A stretch of 64,000 nt of DNA from Pseudoduganella umbonata (GCF_014192225.1 NZ_JACHXS010000007.1:335254-399253), one strand, 5' to 3'. Positions 25,388 to 34,310 are shown, counted from the stretch's first letter. Made by a program: numbers and translations. Notes: generated by a model not told the origin, from the sequence alone.

Positions 25388-25897
25388 TTATTCCTGCTTG
25401 TCTTTCAGTGCCTGCAGCTGCTCGCGTAGTTGCGGGCCGTTGAAGTGGGTGTAGTCCTTGTTGAACTCGGTCTTGATCAAGTCTTTCAGCTGCGGATCGA
25501 TGACCGTGCGCAGCGTGCCCAGGAACTGTGGCGACGCGGAAATGACCAGTTGGGCAAAGCGGCCCTCCTGGTGGGCCTTGCTCAGGTAGGAGGAAATATC
25601 CTTGGCGAATTTCACCGCCTCGGCCTCGTTTGGCGTGACAGCTGGCTGGTACTGCTTGTTCGGCGCACCGGAATTGGCATTGTGCGGGATGCCGGGCGCC
25701 TGGTTGCCGCTGCCGATGTTGTGGCTGCTCTTGGCGGCGGCCGTCGGGCCGGCCTGGTCGGTCATGACATCGGAGATGCTCTGCCTGGCGCCGGGGCTGA
25801 CCATGTCTTCGATCTCCTGCAGAGGTTCGGTCAGCGCGGATTCCTCGAAGATCCTTGCCCGGCCCGCATTGGCCGTGATAATCCAGGTTGGTTTCAT
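25388..25897 (-). CDS. Host attachment family protein
   Basis: A 169-residue soluble protein opening MKPTWIITANAGRARIFEES, which is characteristic of the bacterial 'protein required for attachment to host cells' family. Further matches are KFAKDISSYLSKAHQEGRFA, LVISASPQFLGTLRTVID and LKDLIKTEFNKDYTH near the C-terminus. The fold is related to archaeal release factor eRF1 and stalled-ribosome factors, and the attachment role is known only from a plant-associated species. A central low-complexity insert (about residues 45-85) is Ser/Asn/Gly-rich. AGGA six bases before the ATG at 25897 sets the start. Confidence 0.85.
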   Translation of the reverse strand: MKPTWIITANAGRARIFEESALTEPLQEIEDMVSPGARQSISDVMTDQAGPTAAAKSSHNIGSGNQAPGIPHNANSGAPNKQYQPAVTPNEAEAVKFAKDISSYLSKAHQEGRFAQLVISASPQFLGTLRTVIDPQLKDLIKTEFNKDYTHFNGPQLREQLQALKDKQE

Positions 25898-26193
25898 GCT
25901 ATTCCTGTCTCGGTATGTGATCGTGAATAGTATGTTTCGGCGATGGGGCACCGCCGGAAACAAGCGCAGTGCCATGAAGTCCGCATGCCCGCCGCGCGGG
26001 CCAGGAACGCCGGCTGCCATCCGCATGCCGGTCATGGCGAGGCCAGTATAGCCTCGGCGCCGGAACCCCGGCGCACCAACGCGGCGGGGCGCCGACCGCA
26101 CGCCAAACAGCCGGGCTGCCGGTGCGCGAACCGTGCGCGCGCCGGCGCGCGACTTGCGCACAATGTGCCGATTCCAGATCACAGGAGGCCATG

Positions 26194-26622
26194 ATGGCAA
26201 ACGAACAGAAAGACTTGCAGAACGGCGGCGGCCAGGACGCCGGCAATTCGCAACGGGCAACGAACCAGGATACGCTGGCCGAGCAGGGCGCCCGGCCGGT
26301 GCCTGCGCAGCCTGCACCGGCGGCGCCGGGTGCCCAAGTGGTGGGCGCCGCCGGCGGTACCGATGCATCGGCGGCGGCGAAGCAGTCCGGTAATTCCGGC
26401 CCCGGCGGCAAGGGCTTGCGCGATGACGGTGTCGACGCGACCGGCATGCCGGGCACGCCGGGCGGCACGGTGTCCGCCGACCGGATGAGCCCCGCGACCG
26501 ATTCGGCGGCGGCCGGCGGCACCGGGTTGGGCGAGGCGGCCAGCGCCGCCGATACCCGCACCGGCACGGGTACGTCGTCCGGCCACGGCACGTCGCTGAC
26601 CGGGGGCGGGCAGCAGCCCTGA
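26194..26622 (+). CDS. Hypothetical low-complexity Gly/Ala/Pro-rich protein
   Basis: About 142 residues (MANEQKDLQNGGGQDAGNSQ at the start) made almost entirely of Gly, Ala, Pro, Gln, Ser, Thr and Asp, with no predicted helix, membrane segment or signal peptide. It ends TSLTGGGQQP. It is likely intrinsically disordered. A strong AGGAGG sits five bases before the ATG at 26194 (two before the ATG at 26191), which argues that it is translated. I do not recognise a family. Its position between the host-attachment gene and the LysR gene gives no functional clue. Confidence 0.6.
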   Translation: MANEQKDLQNGGGQDAGNSQRATNQDTLAEQGARPVPAQPAPAAPGAQVVGAAGGTDASAAAKQSGNSGPGGKGLRDDGVDATGMPGTPGGTVSADRMSPATDSAAAGGTGLGEAASAADTRTGTGTSSGHGTSLTGGGQQP

Positions 26623-26638
26623 CGCTGCCTGCGGCCGC

Positions 26639-27586
26639 TCAGCCGGCCGGCTGGGCGGCAGGCCGCTGCGTGGCGACCCGCTCATCCGGCTGGGCGCCCG
26701 TGGAAAACTTTTCCTGCATGTATTCGAGGAACACCCGCACGCGCGGGCTGAGGTGCTTGCGGCTTTGCCAGGCCAGGTAAAGCGGTTCCTGCCCTGGCGG
26801 CTGGAATGCCGTCAGCACCGGTACCAGGAGCCCCGCGGCGAGGTCGTCGCCCACATGGAAGCGGGCCAGGCGAACCAGCCCGAGCCCTTGCCGCGCCAGT
26901 GCCAGCAGCATGTCGCCCTGGTTCGCGCCGAGGTTACCCTTTGCCGTGACCATGCGGGGCCCGTCCTCCTGCATCACCGGCCACAGGTTCCAGTCGGCGC
27001 GGTGGCTGAAGTTGATGCAGTTGTGCCGTGCCAGGTCGTCCGGCGTTTGTGGCGTGCCATGGCGCGCCAGGTAGGCGGGGGCAGCGCACACGATCCACGG
27101 GCTGTCGAGCAGGCGCCGCGCCACCAGCGAGGAATCGGGCAGCGGGCCGCCCTGGATCGACACGTCGATGCGCTGCTCGACGAAATCAACCGGCTCATTG
27201 GTCAGGTGAAACTCCACGCGCAGCTTCGGGTAGCGGGCCAGGAACTCGCCGATCACTGGCGCCAGCTGGTGCTTGGCGAAGCTGACCATCGAATGCACGC
27301 GCAGCGTGCCGCTGACCGTGCCCGAGCAGGACAGCACGGCGTTTTCGGCGCTGCTCAGGGCCGCGAAAATCTCCTGTCCTTCCTCGTACAACACCCGGCC
27401 TGTGTCGGTAGGCGTCAGCATGCGCGGCGTGCGATGGAACAGCCGCACGTCGAGCCGGTCCTCCAGCCGCGAAACCAGCTTGCTCACTGCCGACGGCGAC
27501 AGCGCGAGGCGGCGCCCGGCCGCTGAAAAGCTGCCCGTCTCGACCGCCGCCAGGAACACCTCCAACTCGCTCAACTGAATCGTCAC
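26639..27586 (-). CDS. LysR-family transcriptional regulator
   Basis: About 315 residues. The N-terminal HTH reads LEVFLAAVETGSFSAAGRRL, then SPSAVSKLVSRLEDRLDVRL and FHRTPRMLTPTDTGRVLYEE. The substrate-binding domain follows (TLRVHSMVSFAKHQLAPVIG, LTNEPVDFVEQRIDVSIQGG). The GTG at 27586 has GGAGAG five bases upstream and gives the usual short LysR N-terminus; an in-frame ATG at 27616 lacks a binding site. It is divergent from the cupin-MFS pair, which it probably controls in response to an aromatic or organic-acid inducer. Confidence 0.9.
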   Translation of the reverse strand: MTIQLSELEVFLAAVETGSFSAAGRRLALSPSAVSKLVSRLEDRLDVRLFHRTPRMLTPTDTGRVLYEEGQEIFAALSSAENAVLSCSGTVSGTLRVHSMVSFAKHQLAPVIGEFLARYPKLRVEFHLTNEPVDFVEQRIDVSIQGGPLPDSSLVARRLLDSPWIVCAAPAYLARHGTPQTPDDLARHNCINFSHRADWNLWPVMQEDGPRMVTAKGNLGANQGDMLLALARQGLGLVRLARFHVGDDLAAGLLVPVLTAFQPPGQEPLYLAWQSRKHLSPRVRVFLEYMQEKFSTGAQPDERVATQRPAAQPAG

Positions 27587-27723
27587 CGGCTCTCCGCTGC
27601 TGTGAATTTTCGTCATAACCCATTGACGATTATCGCATTGCGGGCGTACCCCCGCGCGCCGCAAGATAGGACATCACCGTGCGTACAACGCACCTTCCCA
27701 GCGACAAAACAAGGAGATCCAGC

Positions 27724-28257
27724 GTGTCCAAGTCCACCGAACGTACCCACCCGAAAAACCTGGTCGGCTTCCCCCAGCCGATACCGCGCTTCGCCATCAA
27801 CGACCTCGTCGTGCCGGATGCCGTGCCGGAGGACGAACGCGAATGGGTGCCGCAGGCCCCGAACGTGTGGTTTCGCCCGCTGATCCTGAACGTGACGCAG
27901 GGCTATTTCGTCAATGTGCTGCGCGTGCGCAAAAGCGGCGTGCTGTCGCGCCACCGCCATGACGGCCCGGTGCATGCCCACGTGCTGAAGGGCCGCTGGT
28001 ATTACCTCGAGCATGACTGGACCGCGATCGAGGGCTCGTATGCCCACGAGATTCCCGGCGAGATCCACACGCTGTACGTGCCGGAAGACGTCAGCGAAAT
28101 GATGACGCTGTTCCACGTGACGGGGGCTTACACCTACCTCGACGAGGAAGGCAGGCCGGTCGGCTATGAAGATGTGTTCACCAAGCTCGAAGCCGCGGTG
28201 AAGCACTACGAGGCGGTCGGCCTCGGTACCGATTACGTCCGGCGCTTCATCCGGTAA
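27724..28257 (+). CDS. Cupin dioxygenase of the 2,4'-dihydroxyacetophenone dioxygenase family
   Basis: A 177-residue single-domain cupin. Motif 1 is GVLSRHRHDGPVHAHVLKGR (two-His/Glu-type metal site) and motif 2 is HEIPGEIHTLYVPED. The arrangement and length match the bacterial family that includes 2,4'-dihydroxyacetophenone dioxygenase and ChrR-like cupins, which bind Fe or Zn. The start is GTG at 27724, fixed by AAGGAG eight bases upstream. It lies between a divergent LysR regulator and a downstream organic-anion MFS transporter, so it may act on the transported aromatic or carboxylic compound. The substrate is not determined. Confidence 0.75.
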   Translation: MSKSTERTHPKNLVGFPQPIPRFAINDLVVPDAVPEDEREWVPQAPNVWFRPLILNVTQGYFVNVLRVRKSGVLSRHRHDGPVHAHVLKGRWYYLEHDWTAIEGSYAHEIPGEIHTLYVPEDVSEMMTLFHVTGAYTYLDEEGRPVGYEDVFTKLEAAVKHYEAVGLGTDYVRRFIR

Positions 28258-28345
28258 CGGCAGCACCCCGGTTCCAGCAGCGCTAGCCCGAAACAGGAGA
28301 CAGCCCGCCGTCCGGCGGGCCAGAACAATCAAAAGGAGCAGCAAC

Positions 28346-29716
28346 ATGAGTACCGACACCAGCGGCATCGCCGGCGCCCTCGCGGGCACCACGGCCCAAC
28401 CCGATGAACAGTCCAGGCAACCGTGCACCGAACAGGCCGCCGTTTACCGCAAGGTCAACCTGCGCCTGATCCCCTTCCTGTTCATCTGCTACGTCGCGGC
28501 TTACCTCGACCGTATCAACATCGGTTTCGCGCAACTGCAGATGAAGGCCGACCTGGGCTTCAGCGATGCCGTCTACGGCCTGGGCGCCGGCATCTTCTTT
28601 TTCGGCTATGCGCTGTTCGAGGTGCCCAGCAACCTGCTGCTGGAAAAGATCGGCGCCCGCAAGACGCTGTTGCGCATCATGGTGCTGTGGGGTCTCACTT
28701 CCGCCGGCATGATGTTCATCACCACGCCGACCCAGCTGTATATCGCCAGGTTCCTGCTCGGCCTGTTCGAAGCGGGTTTCTTCCCGGGGATCATTCTTTA
28801 CTTCACCTATTGGTATCCTTCCGGCATGCGCGCCAGGATCATTGCGCTGTTCATGTCCGGCATGGCGGTGGCGGGCATCATCGGCGGGCCGCTGTCGGGC
28901 TGGATCATGAACGACATGGCCGGCGTCAACGGCTGGGCCGGCTGGCAGTGGATGTTCCTGCTCGAAGGGTTGCCGGCCGTGCTGCTCGGCGTACTGGCCT
29001 GGTTCGTGTTGCAAGACCGGCCACGCGACGCCTCCTGGCTGTCGGCGCGCGACAAGGAAGTGATCGAGAGCACTCTCCAGCAAGACCGGCAGGCATTGGG
29101 CCCGGCGCACCATGGCTCGCTGCGCGACGCCATGCGCGATCCGAAAATCTACATTCTCGCGTTCGCGTACTTCACGTTTATCGCCGGTACCTACGTGATC
29201 ACGTTCTGGCTGCCGGCCATCGTGAAGAGCTTCGGCGTCAGCGATCCGCTGCGCATCGGCTTGCTCACGGCCATCCCGTACATCATCGGTGCGATCGGCA
29301 TGGTCGTGCTGGGCAAGAGCTCGGACCGGACCCGGGAGCGGCGATGGCATGCGGCCGGCGCGGCTTTCCTCGGTGGCGCCGCGCTGGTGGTCTCGACACT
29401 GGTTCCCGGAAACCTGACGCTGGCACTGGTTGCCCTGTCATTCGCGGCCATCGGCATCCTCGCGACGATGCCGCTGTTCTGGGCGATGCCTGCGGCCTAT
29501 CTGTCCGGACCTGCCGCGGCTGGCGGGATCGCGCTGATCAATTCGCTCGGCCTGGTCGGTGGCTTCGTCAGCCCGTTCGTGATCGGCTGGTTCAAGACCA
29601 CGACGGGCAGCGTCGACGGTGGCTTGTATTTTGTGGCGGCAATGATGGTGCTGGGCGCGATCGTGCTGCTGGTGGGCATTCCGGCAAAGTCGCTGCGCGA
29701 GAAGCGCACGGGCTGA
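28346..29716 (+). CDS. MFS transporter, anion:cation symporter (phthalate permease-like) family
   Basis: A 456-residue, 12-helix transporter. After a polar N-terminus come KVNLRLIPFLFICYVAAYLD and RINIGFAQLQM, the hallmark of the ACS family (tartrate, phthalate, 4-hydroxyphenylacetate and glucarate importers). EVPSNLLLEKIGARKTLLRI and FYPSGMRAR-like FTYWYPSGMRARI follow. It likely imports an organic anion with H+ into the cytoplasm. AAAAGGAGCAGCAAC precedes the ATG. It lies 88 bases after the cupin gene and probably shares its transcript and its LysR control. Confidence 0.9.
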   Translation: MSTDTSGIAGALAGTTAQPDEQSRQPCTEQAAVYRKVNLRLIPFLFICYVAAYLDRINIGFAQLQMKADLGFSDAVYGLGAGIFFFGYALFEVPSNLLLEKIGARKTLLRIMVLWGLTSAGMMFITTPTQLYIARFLLGLFEAGFFPGIILYFTYWYPSGMRARIIALFMSGMAVAGIIGGPLSGWIMNDMAGVNGWAGWQWMFLLEGLPAVLLGVLAWFVLQDRPRDASWLSARDKEVIESTLQQDRQALGPAHHGSLRDAMRDPKIYILAFAYFTFIAGTYVITFWLPAIVKSFGVSDPLRIGLLTAIPYIIGAIGMVVLGKSSDRTRERRWHAAGAAFLGGAALVVSTLVPGNLTLALVALSFAAIGILATMPLFWAMPAAYLSGPAAAGGIALINSLGLVGGFVSPFVIGWFKTTTGSVDGGLYFVAAMMVLGAIVLLVGIPAKSLREKRTG

Positions 29717-29725
29717 ACGGGGATG

Positions 29726-29750
29726 CAAAAACGCCGCCCGCGGGCGGCGT
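29726..29750 (-). terminator. Intrinsic terminator of gdhA
   Basis: ACGCCGCCCGCGGGCGGCGT (29731-29750) is a perfect palindrome followed on the minus strand by TTTTT. It lies 36 bases after the gdhA stop and also separates gdhA from the convergent MFS gene. Confidence 0.85.
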
Positions 29751-29785
29751 CGTGTGCTCAGGCAGTCGCGATCAGGCAGTGGCGG

Positions 29786-31129
29786 TCAGATCACGCCCTG
29801 CGCCAGCATCGCATCGGCCACCTTGACGAAGCCGGCGATGTTCGCGCCATCCACGTAGCTGACGCTGCCATCCGGCCGCGCGCCGTACTTCAGGCAGGCC
29901 GCATGGATGCCCTGCATGATCTGCAGCAGGCGGGCGTCCACTTCCTCGCGCGGCCAGCTGAGGCGCTCGGCGTTCTGGCTCATCTCCAGGCCGGACGTGG
30001 CGACGCCGCCGGCGTTGCTGGCCTTGCCCGGCGCATACAGCACGCCGGCGGCCTCGAAGGCTTTCGCCGCTTCGATGGTGGACGGCATGTTGGCGCCTTC
30101 CGCCACGCACAGCACGCCATTCCTGATCAGGGTGGCGGCATCGTCCGCATCCAGTTCGTTCTGCGTCGCGCAGGGCAGGGCTACGTCCACCGGGATGTGC
30201 CATGGCCGCACGCCCGCTTCGAACCGGCTGCCGGTGCGTTCGGCATAGTCGCTGACGCGGCCATACAGATGATTCTTCACCTCCATCAGCACGGCCAGCT
30301 TTTCCGGCGTGAAGCCATCCATGTCGATCACGGTGCCGCTGGAATCCGAGACGGTGACGACCCTGGCGCCCAGTTCCATGGCCTTTTCCACCGCGTATTG
30401 CGCGACATTGCCCGATCCGGACACGCTGACCCGCAAGCCTTCGAAAGAGCGGCCACGGGTTTTCAGCATCTCGTCGGCGAAATAGACGGTGCCGTAGCCG
30501 GTCGCTTCCGGGCGGATCAGGGAGCCGCCGAAGCTCAGGCCCTTGCCGGTGAACACGCAGTCGGCACGGTTGCTGAGCTTTTTCATCATGCCGGCCATGT
30601 AGCCGACCTCGCGGCCGCCCACGCCGATGTCGCCGGCAGGCACGTCGGTGTCCGAACCCACGTGGCGGAACAGTTCGCTCACGAACGCCTGGCAGAAGCG
30701 CATCACTTCGCCCGGGCTCTTGCCTTTCGGATCGAAGTCCGAACCGCCCTTGCCGCCACCCATCGGCAGCGTCGTCAGCGCGTTCTTGAACGTCTGCTCG
30801 AACGCCAGGAACTTCAGCACGGACAGGTTGACCGACGGGTGAAAGCGCAGGCCGCCCTTGTAAGGACCGATGGCCATGCTGTGCTGGATGCGGTAGCCGC
30901 GATTCACCTGCACCTGGCCGTGGTCGTCGACCCAGGAAACGCGGAACATCACGACACGCTCGGGCTCGACGAGGCGGTCCAGCAAGCCCTGCTCGGCATA
31001 TTTCGGGTGCGCTTCGATGAATGGCCAGAGGCTTTCCATCACTTCGGTAACGGCCTGCAGGAACTCAGGCTGGCCGGGATTGCGGTCGGCAACGTGGTGC
31101 AAGAACTGGTGTACGGAGGCGTATTTCAT
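29786..31129 (-). CDS. gdhA: NADP-specific glutamate dehydrogenase
   Basis: A 447-residue hexameric-type GDH. Visible signatures are the glutamate/ammonium site GPYKGGLRFHPSVNLSVLKF, the catalytic Lys region TTLPMGGGKGGSDFDPKGKS, the nucleotide-binding GSGNVAQYAVEKAMELGARV and GANMPSTIEAAKAF. The length and sequence type match the NADPH-dependent assimilatory enzyme, which makes glutamate from 2-oxoglutarate and ammonium in the cytoplasm. It is the second nitrogen-assimilation gene in the window after urt. The ATG at 31129 lacks a strong ribosome binding site. A 15-bp inverted repeat lies 54-89 bases upstream and is a candidate control element. Confidence 0.95.
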   Translation of the reverse strand: MKYASVHQFLHHVADRNPGQPEFLQAVTEVMESLWPFIEAHPKYAEQGLLDRLVEPERVVMFRVSWVDDHGQVQVNRGYRIQHSMAIGPYKGGLRFHPSVNLSVLKFLAFEQTFKNALTTLPMGGGKGGSDFDPKGKSPGEVMRFCQAFVSELFRHVGSDTDVPAGDIGVGGREVGYMAGMMKKLSNRADCVFTGKGLSFGGSLIRPEATGYGTVYFADEMLKTRGRSFEGLRVSVSGSGNVAQYAVEKAMELGARVVTVSDSSGTVIDMDGFTPEKLAVLMEVKNHLYGRVSDYAERTGSRFEAGVRPWHIPVDVALPCATQNELDADDAATLIRNGVLCVAEGANMPSTIEAAKAFEAAGVLYAPGKASNAGGVATSGLEMSQNAERLSWPREEVDARLLQIMQGIHAACLKYGARPDGSVSYVDGANIAGFVKVADAMLAQGVI

Positions 31130-31508
31130 TGGTGATCCCAAAGAACGAAAGGCGTCGCTGCGGGAGTGACGGTGGAAAGATGGCACATAAATGGTGCATT
31201 TGCGCACCATTTGTGTGCATAGCAATCCGATCATAACAAATAAAGAAGCTTCGGCAAAATCGGGCCCGGCGAAATTTTAGTGGGTCGGATGCCTGCAATC
31301 GTAATGTGGATTGCTGGAAGTGAAGGGTGTTCGGCCGAACGGCCATGTGTCGTCTGGTTATACTGAACGGCATCCTGGCGCGCAGGACGGGCAGGGTGCG
31401 GTCCCCGTTGCGGCATCGGCACCGGGCATGGCGGCGCGACGATGCTCGCCCCGCGGGATTGTCCGGTGTAAGCTGTTTGTATTGTCACTTCAACCCTGAA
31501 GGAATCTT
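31130..31508. other. 379-base divergent intergenic region gdhA / telA
   Basis: No credible gene. The gdhA side carries the inverted repeat annotated at 31183-31218 and is AT-richer than its surroundings (CATAACAAATAAAG near 31233), as promoters here tend to be. The telA side contains TTCGGCCGAA near 31329 and the telA ribosome binding site (AAGGAATCTT). No clear sigma-70 pair was fixed for telA. Confidence 0.6.
31183..31218. promoter_or_regulatory. 15-bp inverted repeat upstream of gdhA
   Basis: GCACATAAATGGTGC (31183-31197), a 6-base spacer ATTTGC, and GCACCATTTGTGTGC (31204-31218). The arms match at 14 of 15 positions. It lies 54-89 bases upstream of the gdhA start, a typical place for an operator. 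It could also fold in the leader RNA. Confidence 0.55.
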
Positions 31509-32642
31509 ATGAAACCGCTGTTCTCCTCCGACGAGGAAGCGAACGCAGCCTCCGTGGCGCCCGTGGCAACCGCACCCGTCTTCCCGCCACTGGCAACTTC
31601 CGGCACGGCGGACAACCTGCCGGTATCGCGTCCGGAGGCGAGCGCAGCCCCGCTGGTCCCTGTCGATATCTCCAGCATCGATGACAAGGCCATCGAGGGC
31701 CTGGGCGGCTCTACCGGCGCCGGTGTGGCGAAGGTGTCCGCGAAGCTGCTCGGCACCGTCCGTGCGTCGGATGCGGATGTGTTCGGCACGCAGCTGAATG
31801 AACTGATCGCCACTTCCAAAGGGCTCGATCCGGCCAAGCTGCGTTCCGGCGGCATGATGTCGCGCCTCACGAACATGTTCGGCTCGGTCAAGGAAAAGAT
31901 GTTGTCGCAGTACCAGGTCGTCGAATCGCGCATGGATACCCTGGTTGCCGAGATGACGCGCCATGCCAACGTGCACCGGGGGCGCATCCAGGATTTCGAC
32001 GAGATGTACAAGGGCCTGGAAACGTACTACCAGGGCCTGGATACTGACGTCAGGAAGGGCGAAGACTGGGCGGTGAAGCTTCGGCAGGCGGTTGCGCAGC
32101 AGCCCGCGCCCGCGAATGCGTTCGAGGCACAGCAGGCTACCGAGCTCAAGCGCCGTCTCGAACGTCTCGAAAAGCGCATCGACGATTTGCGCCGCGCCAT
32201 GCTGATGGCGACCCAGATGGTGCCCCAGATCCGGCTGTCGCAGGATAACGCCCGCGCGCTGACGGATACCTTCACGGATATCGTCAACGTGTCGATTCCG
32301 GCGTGGCGCAACGTGTTTTCGCTGTACCTGCTGCAACTGGAGGCCAAGCAGAGCGCGGCGGTCGCCAATGCCGCCTACGACGCGACCGACGCGGCCTTCC
32401 GTGCCCAGGCCGACATGCTGCTGGAGAATACGGAGACGGTTGCCCGCGCCAAGCAGCGTTCCCTGGTCAGCCTGGAAACCGCCCAGCACGTCCAGACGCA
32501 GCTGGTGTCGGCATTCGACAAGCTCGAGCAGATCTCGAACGAAGGCCAGCAACGCCGCAAGGATGAGCTGCCGAAACTGCAGGAGCTGGAGCGCGAGCTG
32601 ATTGCGCGGTTCTCGGCGACGGCATCGTCGCCTGCCGCCTGA
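31509..32642 (+). CDS. TelA/KlaA family toxic-anion (tellurite) resistance protein
   Basis: A 377-residue helical protein of the TelA family. After a disordered Ala/Pro/Val-rich N-terminus (about 1-60) it is nearly all helix, with YQVVESRMDTLVAEMTRHAN, LERLEKRIDDLRRAMLMATQ, MVPQIRLSQDNARALTDTF and QTQLVSAFDKLEQISNEGQQ. TelA proteins accompany TerD-domain proteins in tellurite and stress-response clusters and are thought to act at the membrane; the reaction is unknown. It leads a three-gene run with TerD and a repeat-bearing protein, 71 and 73 bases apart. AAGGAATCTT precedes its ATG. Confidence 0.9.
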   Translation: MKPLFSSDEEANAASVAPVATAPVFPPLATSGTADNLPVSRPEASAAPLVPVDISSIDDKAIEGLGGSTGAGVAKVSAKLLGTVRASDADVFGTQLNELIATSKGLDPAKLRSGGMMSRLTNMFGSVKEKMLSQYQVVESRMDTLVAEMTRHANVHRGRIQDFDEMYKGLETYYQGLDTDVRKGEDWAVKLRQAVAQQPAPANAFEAQQATELKRRLERLEKRIDDLRRAMLMATQMVPQIRLSQDNARALTDTFTDIVNVSIPAWRNVFSLYLLQLEAKQSAAVANAAYDATDAAFRAQADMLLENTETVARAKQRSLVSLETAQHVQTQLVSAFDKLEQISNEGQQRRKDELPKLQELERELIARFSATASSPAA

Positions 32643-32713
32643 GCATGGCCGCCGCCGATTGATCCACGGATGCATTCCAGCGAAAATAGCATTTTCACCA
32701 CCAAAGGAAACTC

Positions 32714-33301
32714 ATGTCGACGACGCTTGCAACCGGCCATCGCATCAACCTCGAAAAATCCGCTCCTGGCTTGAAGCGTGTTCGTATCGGCCTCGGCTGG
32801 AAGGTCAATGCCGCCGACGGCCAGCCGTTCGATCTCGACTCATCGGTATTCCTGTGCAGGAAGAACGCGGACGACCACCCGGTCATGCTCAGCAACGCGC
32901 ACTTCGTTTACTACAACCACACCACCTCCCCGGATGGCGCCGTGGTGCACTCCGGCGACAACCGCACGGGTGACAGGGATGGGGACGACGAAGTCATCAC
33001 CGTCGACCTGGCCAGGGTCGAGGCCGAGGTCGTGGAGATGCCGATCGTGGTCACCATCCACGACGGGGAGGCGCGCAAGCAGACCTTCGGCCGCGTCAAT
33101 GACGCCTACGTGAAGGTGTACAACGACGAGACCGGCGAAATCCTCGCGCAATACGACCTGGACGAGGACTACTCGGACAAGACCGCACTTCAGTTCGGCT
33201 CGCTGTACCGCAAGGATGGCGAATGGCGCTTCCAGGCCGTTGGCGCCGGCTTCAAGCTGAACCTGGCGACCTTCATCCGCAAGCTCGGCGGCACCGTCTG
33301 A
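32714..33301 (+). CDS. TerD-domain, calcium-binding stress protein
   Basis: A 195-residue TerD-family protein. The conserved core is visible: VRIGLGWKVNAADGQPFDLD, then SSVFLC, SGDNRTGDRDGDDEVITVDL (the Ca2+-binding acidic loop) and a C-terminal LGSLYRKDGEWRFQAVGAGF. TerD proteins bind calcium in two acidic clusters and function in tellurite, phage and oxidative-stress tolerance. It sits between TelA and the repeat-bearing hypothetical protein, likely as one operon. AAAGGAAACTC precedes the ATG. Confidence 0.92.
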   Translation: MSTTLATGHRINLEKSAPGLKRVRIGLGWKVNAADGQPFDLDSSVFLCRKNADDHPVMLSNAHFVYYNHTTSPDGAVVHSGDNRTGDRDGDDEVITVDLARVEAEVVEMPIVVTIHDGEARKQTFGRVNDAYVKVYNDETGEILAQYDLDEDYSDKTALQFGSLYRKDGEWRFQAVGAGFKLNLATFIRKLGGTV

Positions 33302-33374
33302 GGACGGGCGCGCCTTCCTGCCGCACCGCCTTGTGCCGGGCAACGCGCTGATGGTTCCCGATGCCGAGTGACCG

Positions 33375-34268
33375 ATGACACACCAGATACCGAAGGCATT
33401 CGATTTCGACGAGGAGGCGGAACCTCCCGCCGACCCGGCCCGCCGTCCAGTCGTGCCGCAGGCGTTCGACTTCGGCGACACGGAAGATGGCGCGGCGGCG
33501 CCCGCCAGCCAGGGTCCACCCAAGGCATTGTCGTTCGACGATTTTTCGCCACCGCCGGCGCCTCCGGGCCCGCCCGGAAGTGCCGTGGCCAGGGCGCTGT
33601 TCGACAGCGAGGACCATCCGGCGGTGCGCGATGCACTGGCCGCTGCCCGGTCCGACTTTCCTGCATTGTTCGAGCACTCGGAGCAGCGCCTCGCCGCCTT
33701 GTTCCGCCACATCCTGCCGGTCAGGCTGTCACTGGTCACGGAGTGGGCGGAGCGGCCGTTGATGGAGCAGGCTGCGCTGCTCCAGCCGATTACCGAGCTG
33801 GTCCTGAAGTTCGCCCGGATGGCGGTGCCCGCGCTGCTGGATGACGCGCTTGAAAGTACCCGGGCGACGCCCGGCGTGCTCGGCAAGCTGTTTCGCCGCC
33901 CGGCATCGCCTGCCCGGTTCAAACCCGCGCTCGCGGCATCGCGAACGCAGCTCCTGCAACTGATGGCGGACAGCGAAGTCGCCATGCGCAACCTGGACGA
34001 GTCGGCACGGAACCTCACCCTGCACTGGGCTGTACTTGCCGTCGTGAGTCAGCTTGCCGGTGGCGCGGCGGATACAACGTTGCGCGATGCGCTCATGCAG
34101 CGCCGCACGCTGATCCAGCAGGCCATGCGCCAGGCTGAGCTGTCGATGCTGCAGATGGGGCAGGTACGCCAGCAGGCCGCCGACCTGATCGGCCAGGTGT
34201 CGTCCTTCCTGACGGTGACGTTGCCCGCGCTGGAGATGGCGCAGGCGCAGGGCGGTCCCCTCAAATGA
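33375..34268 (+). CDS. Hypothetical helical protein with three PxAFDF-type motifs, ter cluster
   Basis: A 297-residue protein. The first 65 residues are Pro/Asp-rich and contain three spaced copies of a short motif: IPKAFDFDEE, VPQAFDFGDTE and PPKALSFDDFS. The rest is helical (SEQRLAALFRHILPVRLSLV, then TLIQQAMRQAELSMLQMGQV) and resembles a partial TelA-like bundle, though I cannot assign a family. No signal peptide or membrane helix is evident. The repeated motifs look like docking peptides for a partner such as TerD or TelA (inference). It ends beside a terminator that faces the opposite strand. Confidence 0.75.
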   Translation: MTHQIPKAFDFDEEAEPPADPARRPVVPQAFDFGDTEDGAAAPASQGPPKALSFDDFSPPPAPPGPPGSAVARALFDSEDHPAVRDALAAARSDFPALFEHSEQRLAALFRHILPVRLSLVTEWAERPLMEQAALLQPITELVLKFARMAVPALLDDALESTRATPGVLGKLFRRPASPARFKPALAASRTQLLQLMADSEVAMRNLDESARNLTLHWAVLAVVSQLAGGAADTTLRDALMQRRTLIQQAMRQAELSMLQMGQVRQQAADLIGQVSSFLTVTLPALEMAQAQGGPLK

Positions 34269-34288
34269 AAACGCCACCCGAAGGTGGC
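34267..34288 (-). terminator. Intrinsic terminator of the tai4 region
   Basis: GCCACC-CGAA-GGTGGC (34273-34288) followed on the minus strand by GTTTT. It lies 23 bases past the tai4 stop. A near-identical stem-loop occurs after tRNA-Phe at 42647-42673. Confidence 0.75.
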
Positions 34289-34310
34289 TGGAAGGTCCTG
34301 TTACCTGCGC

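Noticed and set aside
31231..31488. 85-codon minus frame in the gdhA-telA spacer
   Set aside because: No ribosome binding site, no recognisable domain and composition typical of chance frames; treated as intergenic.
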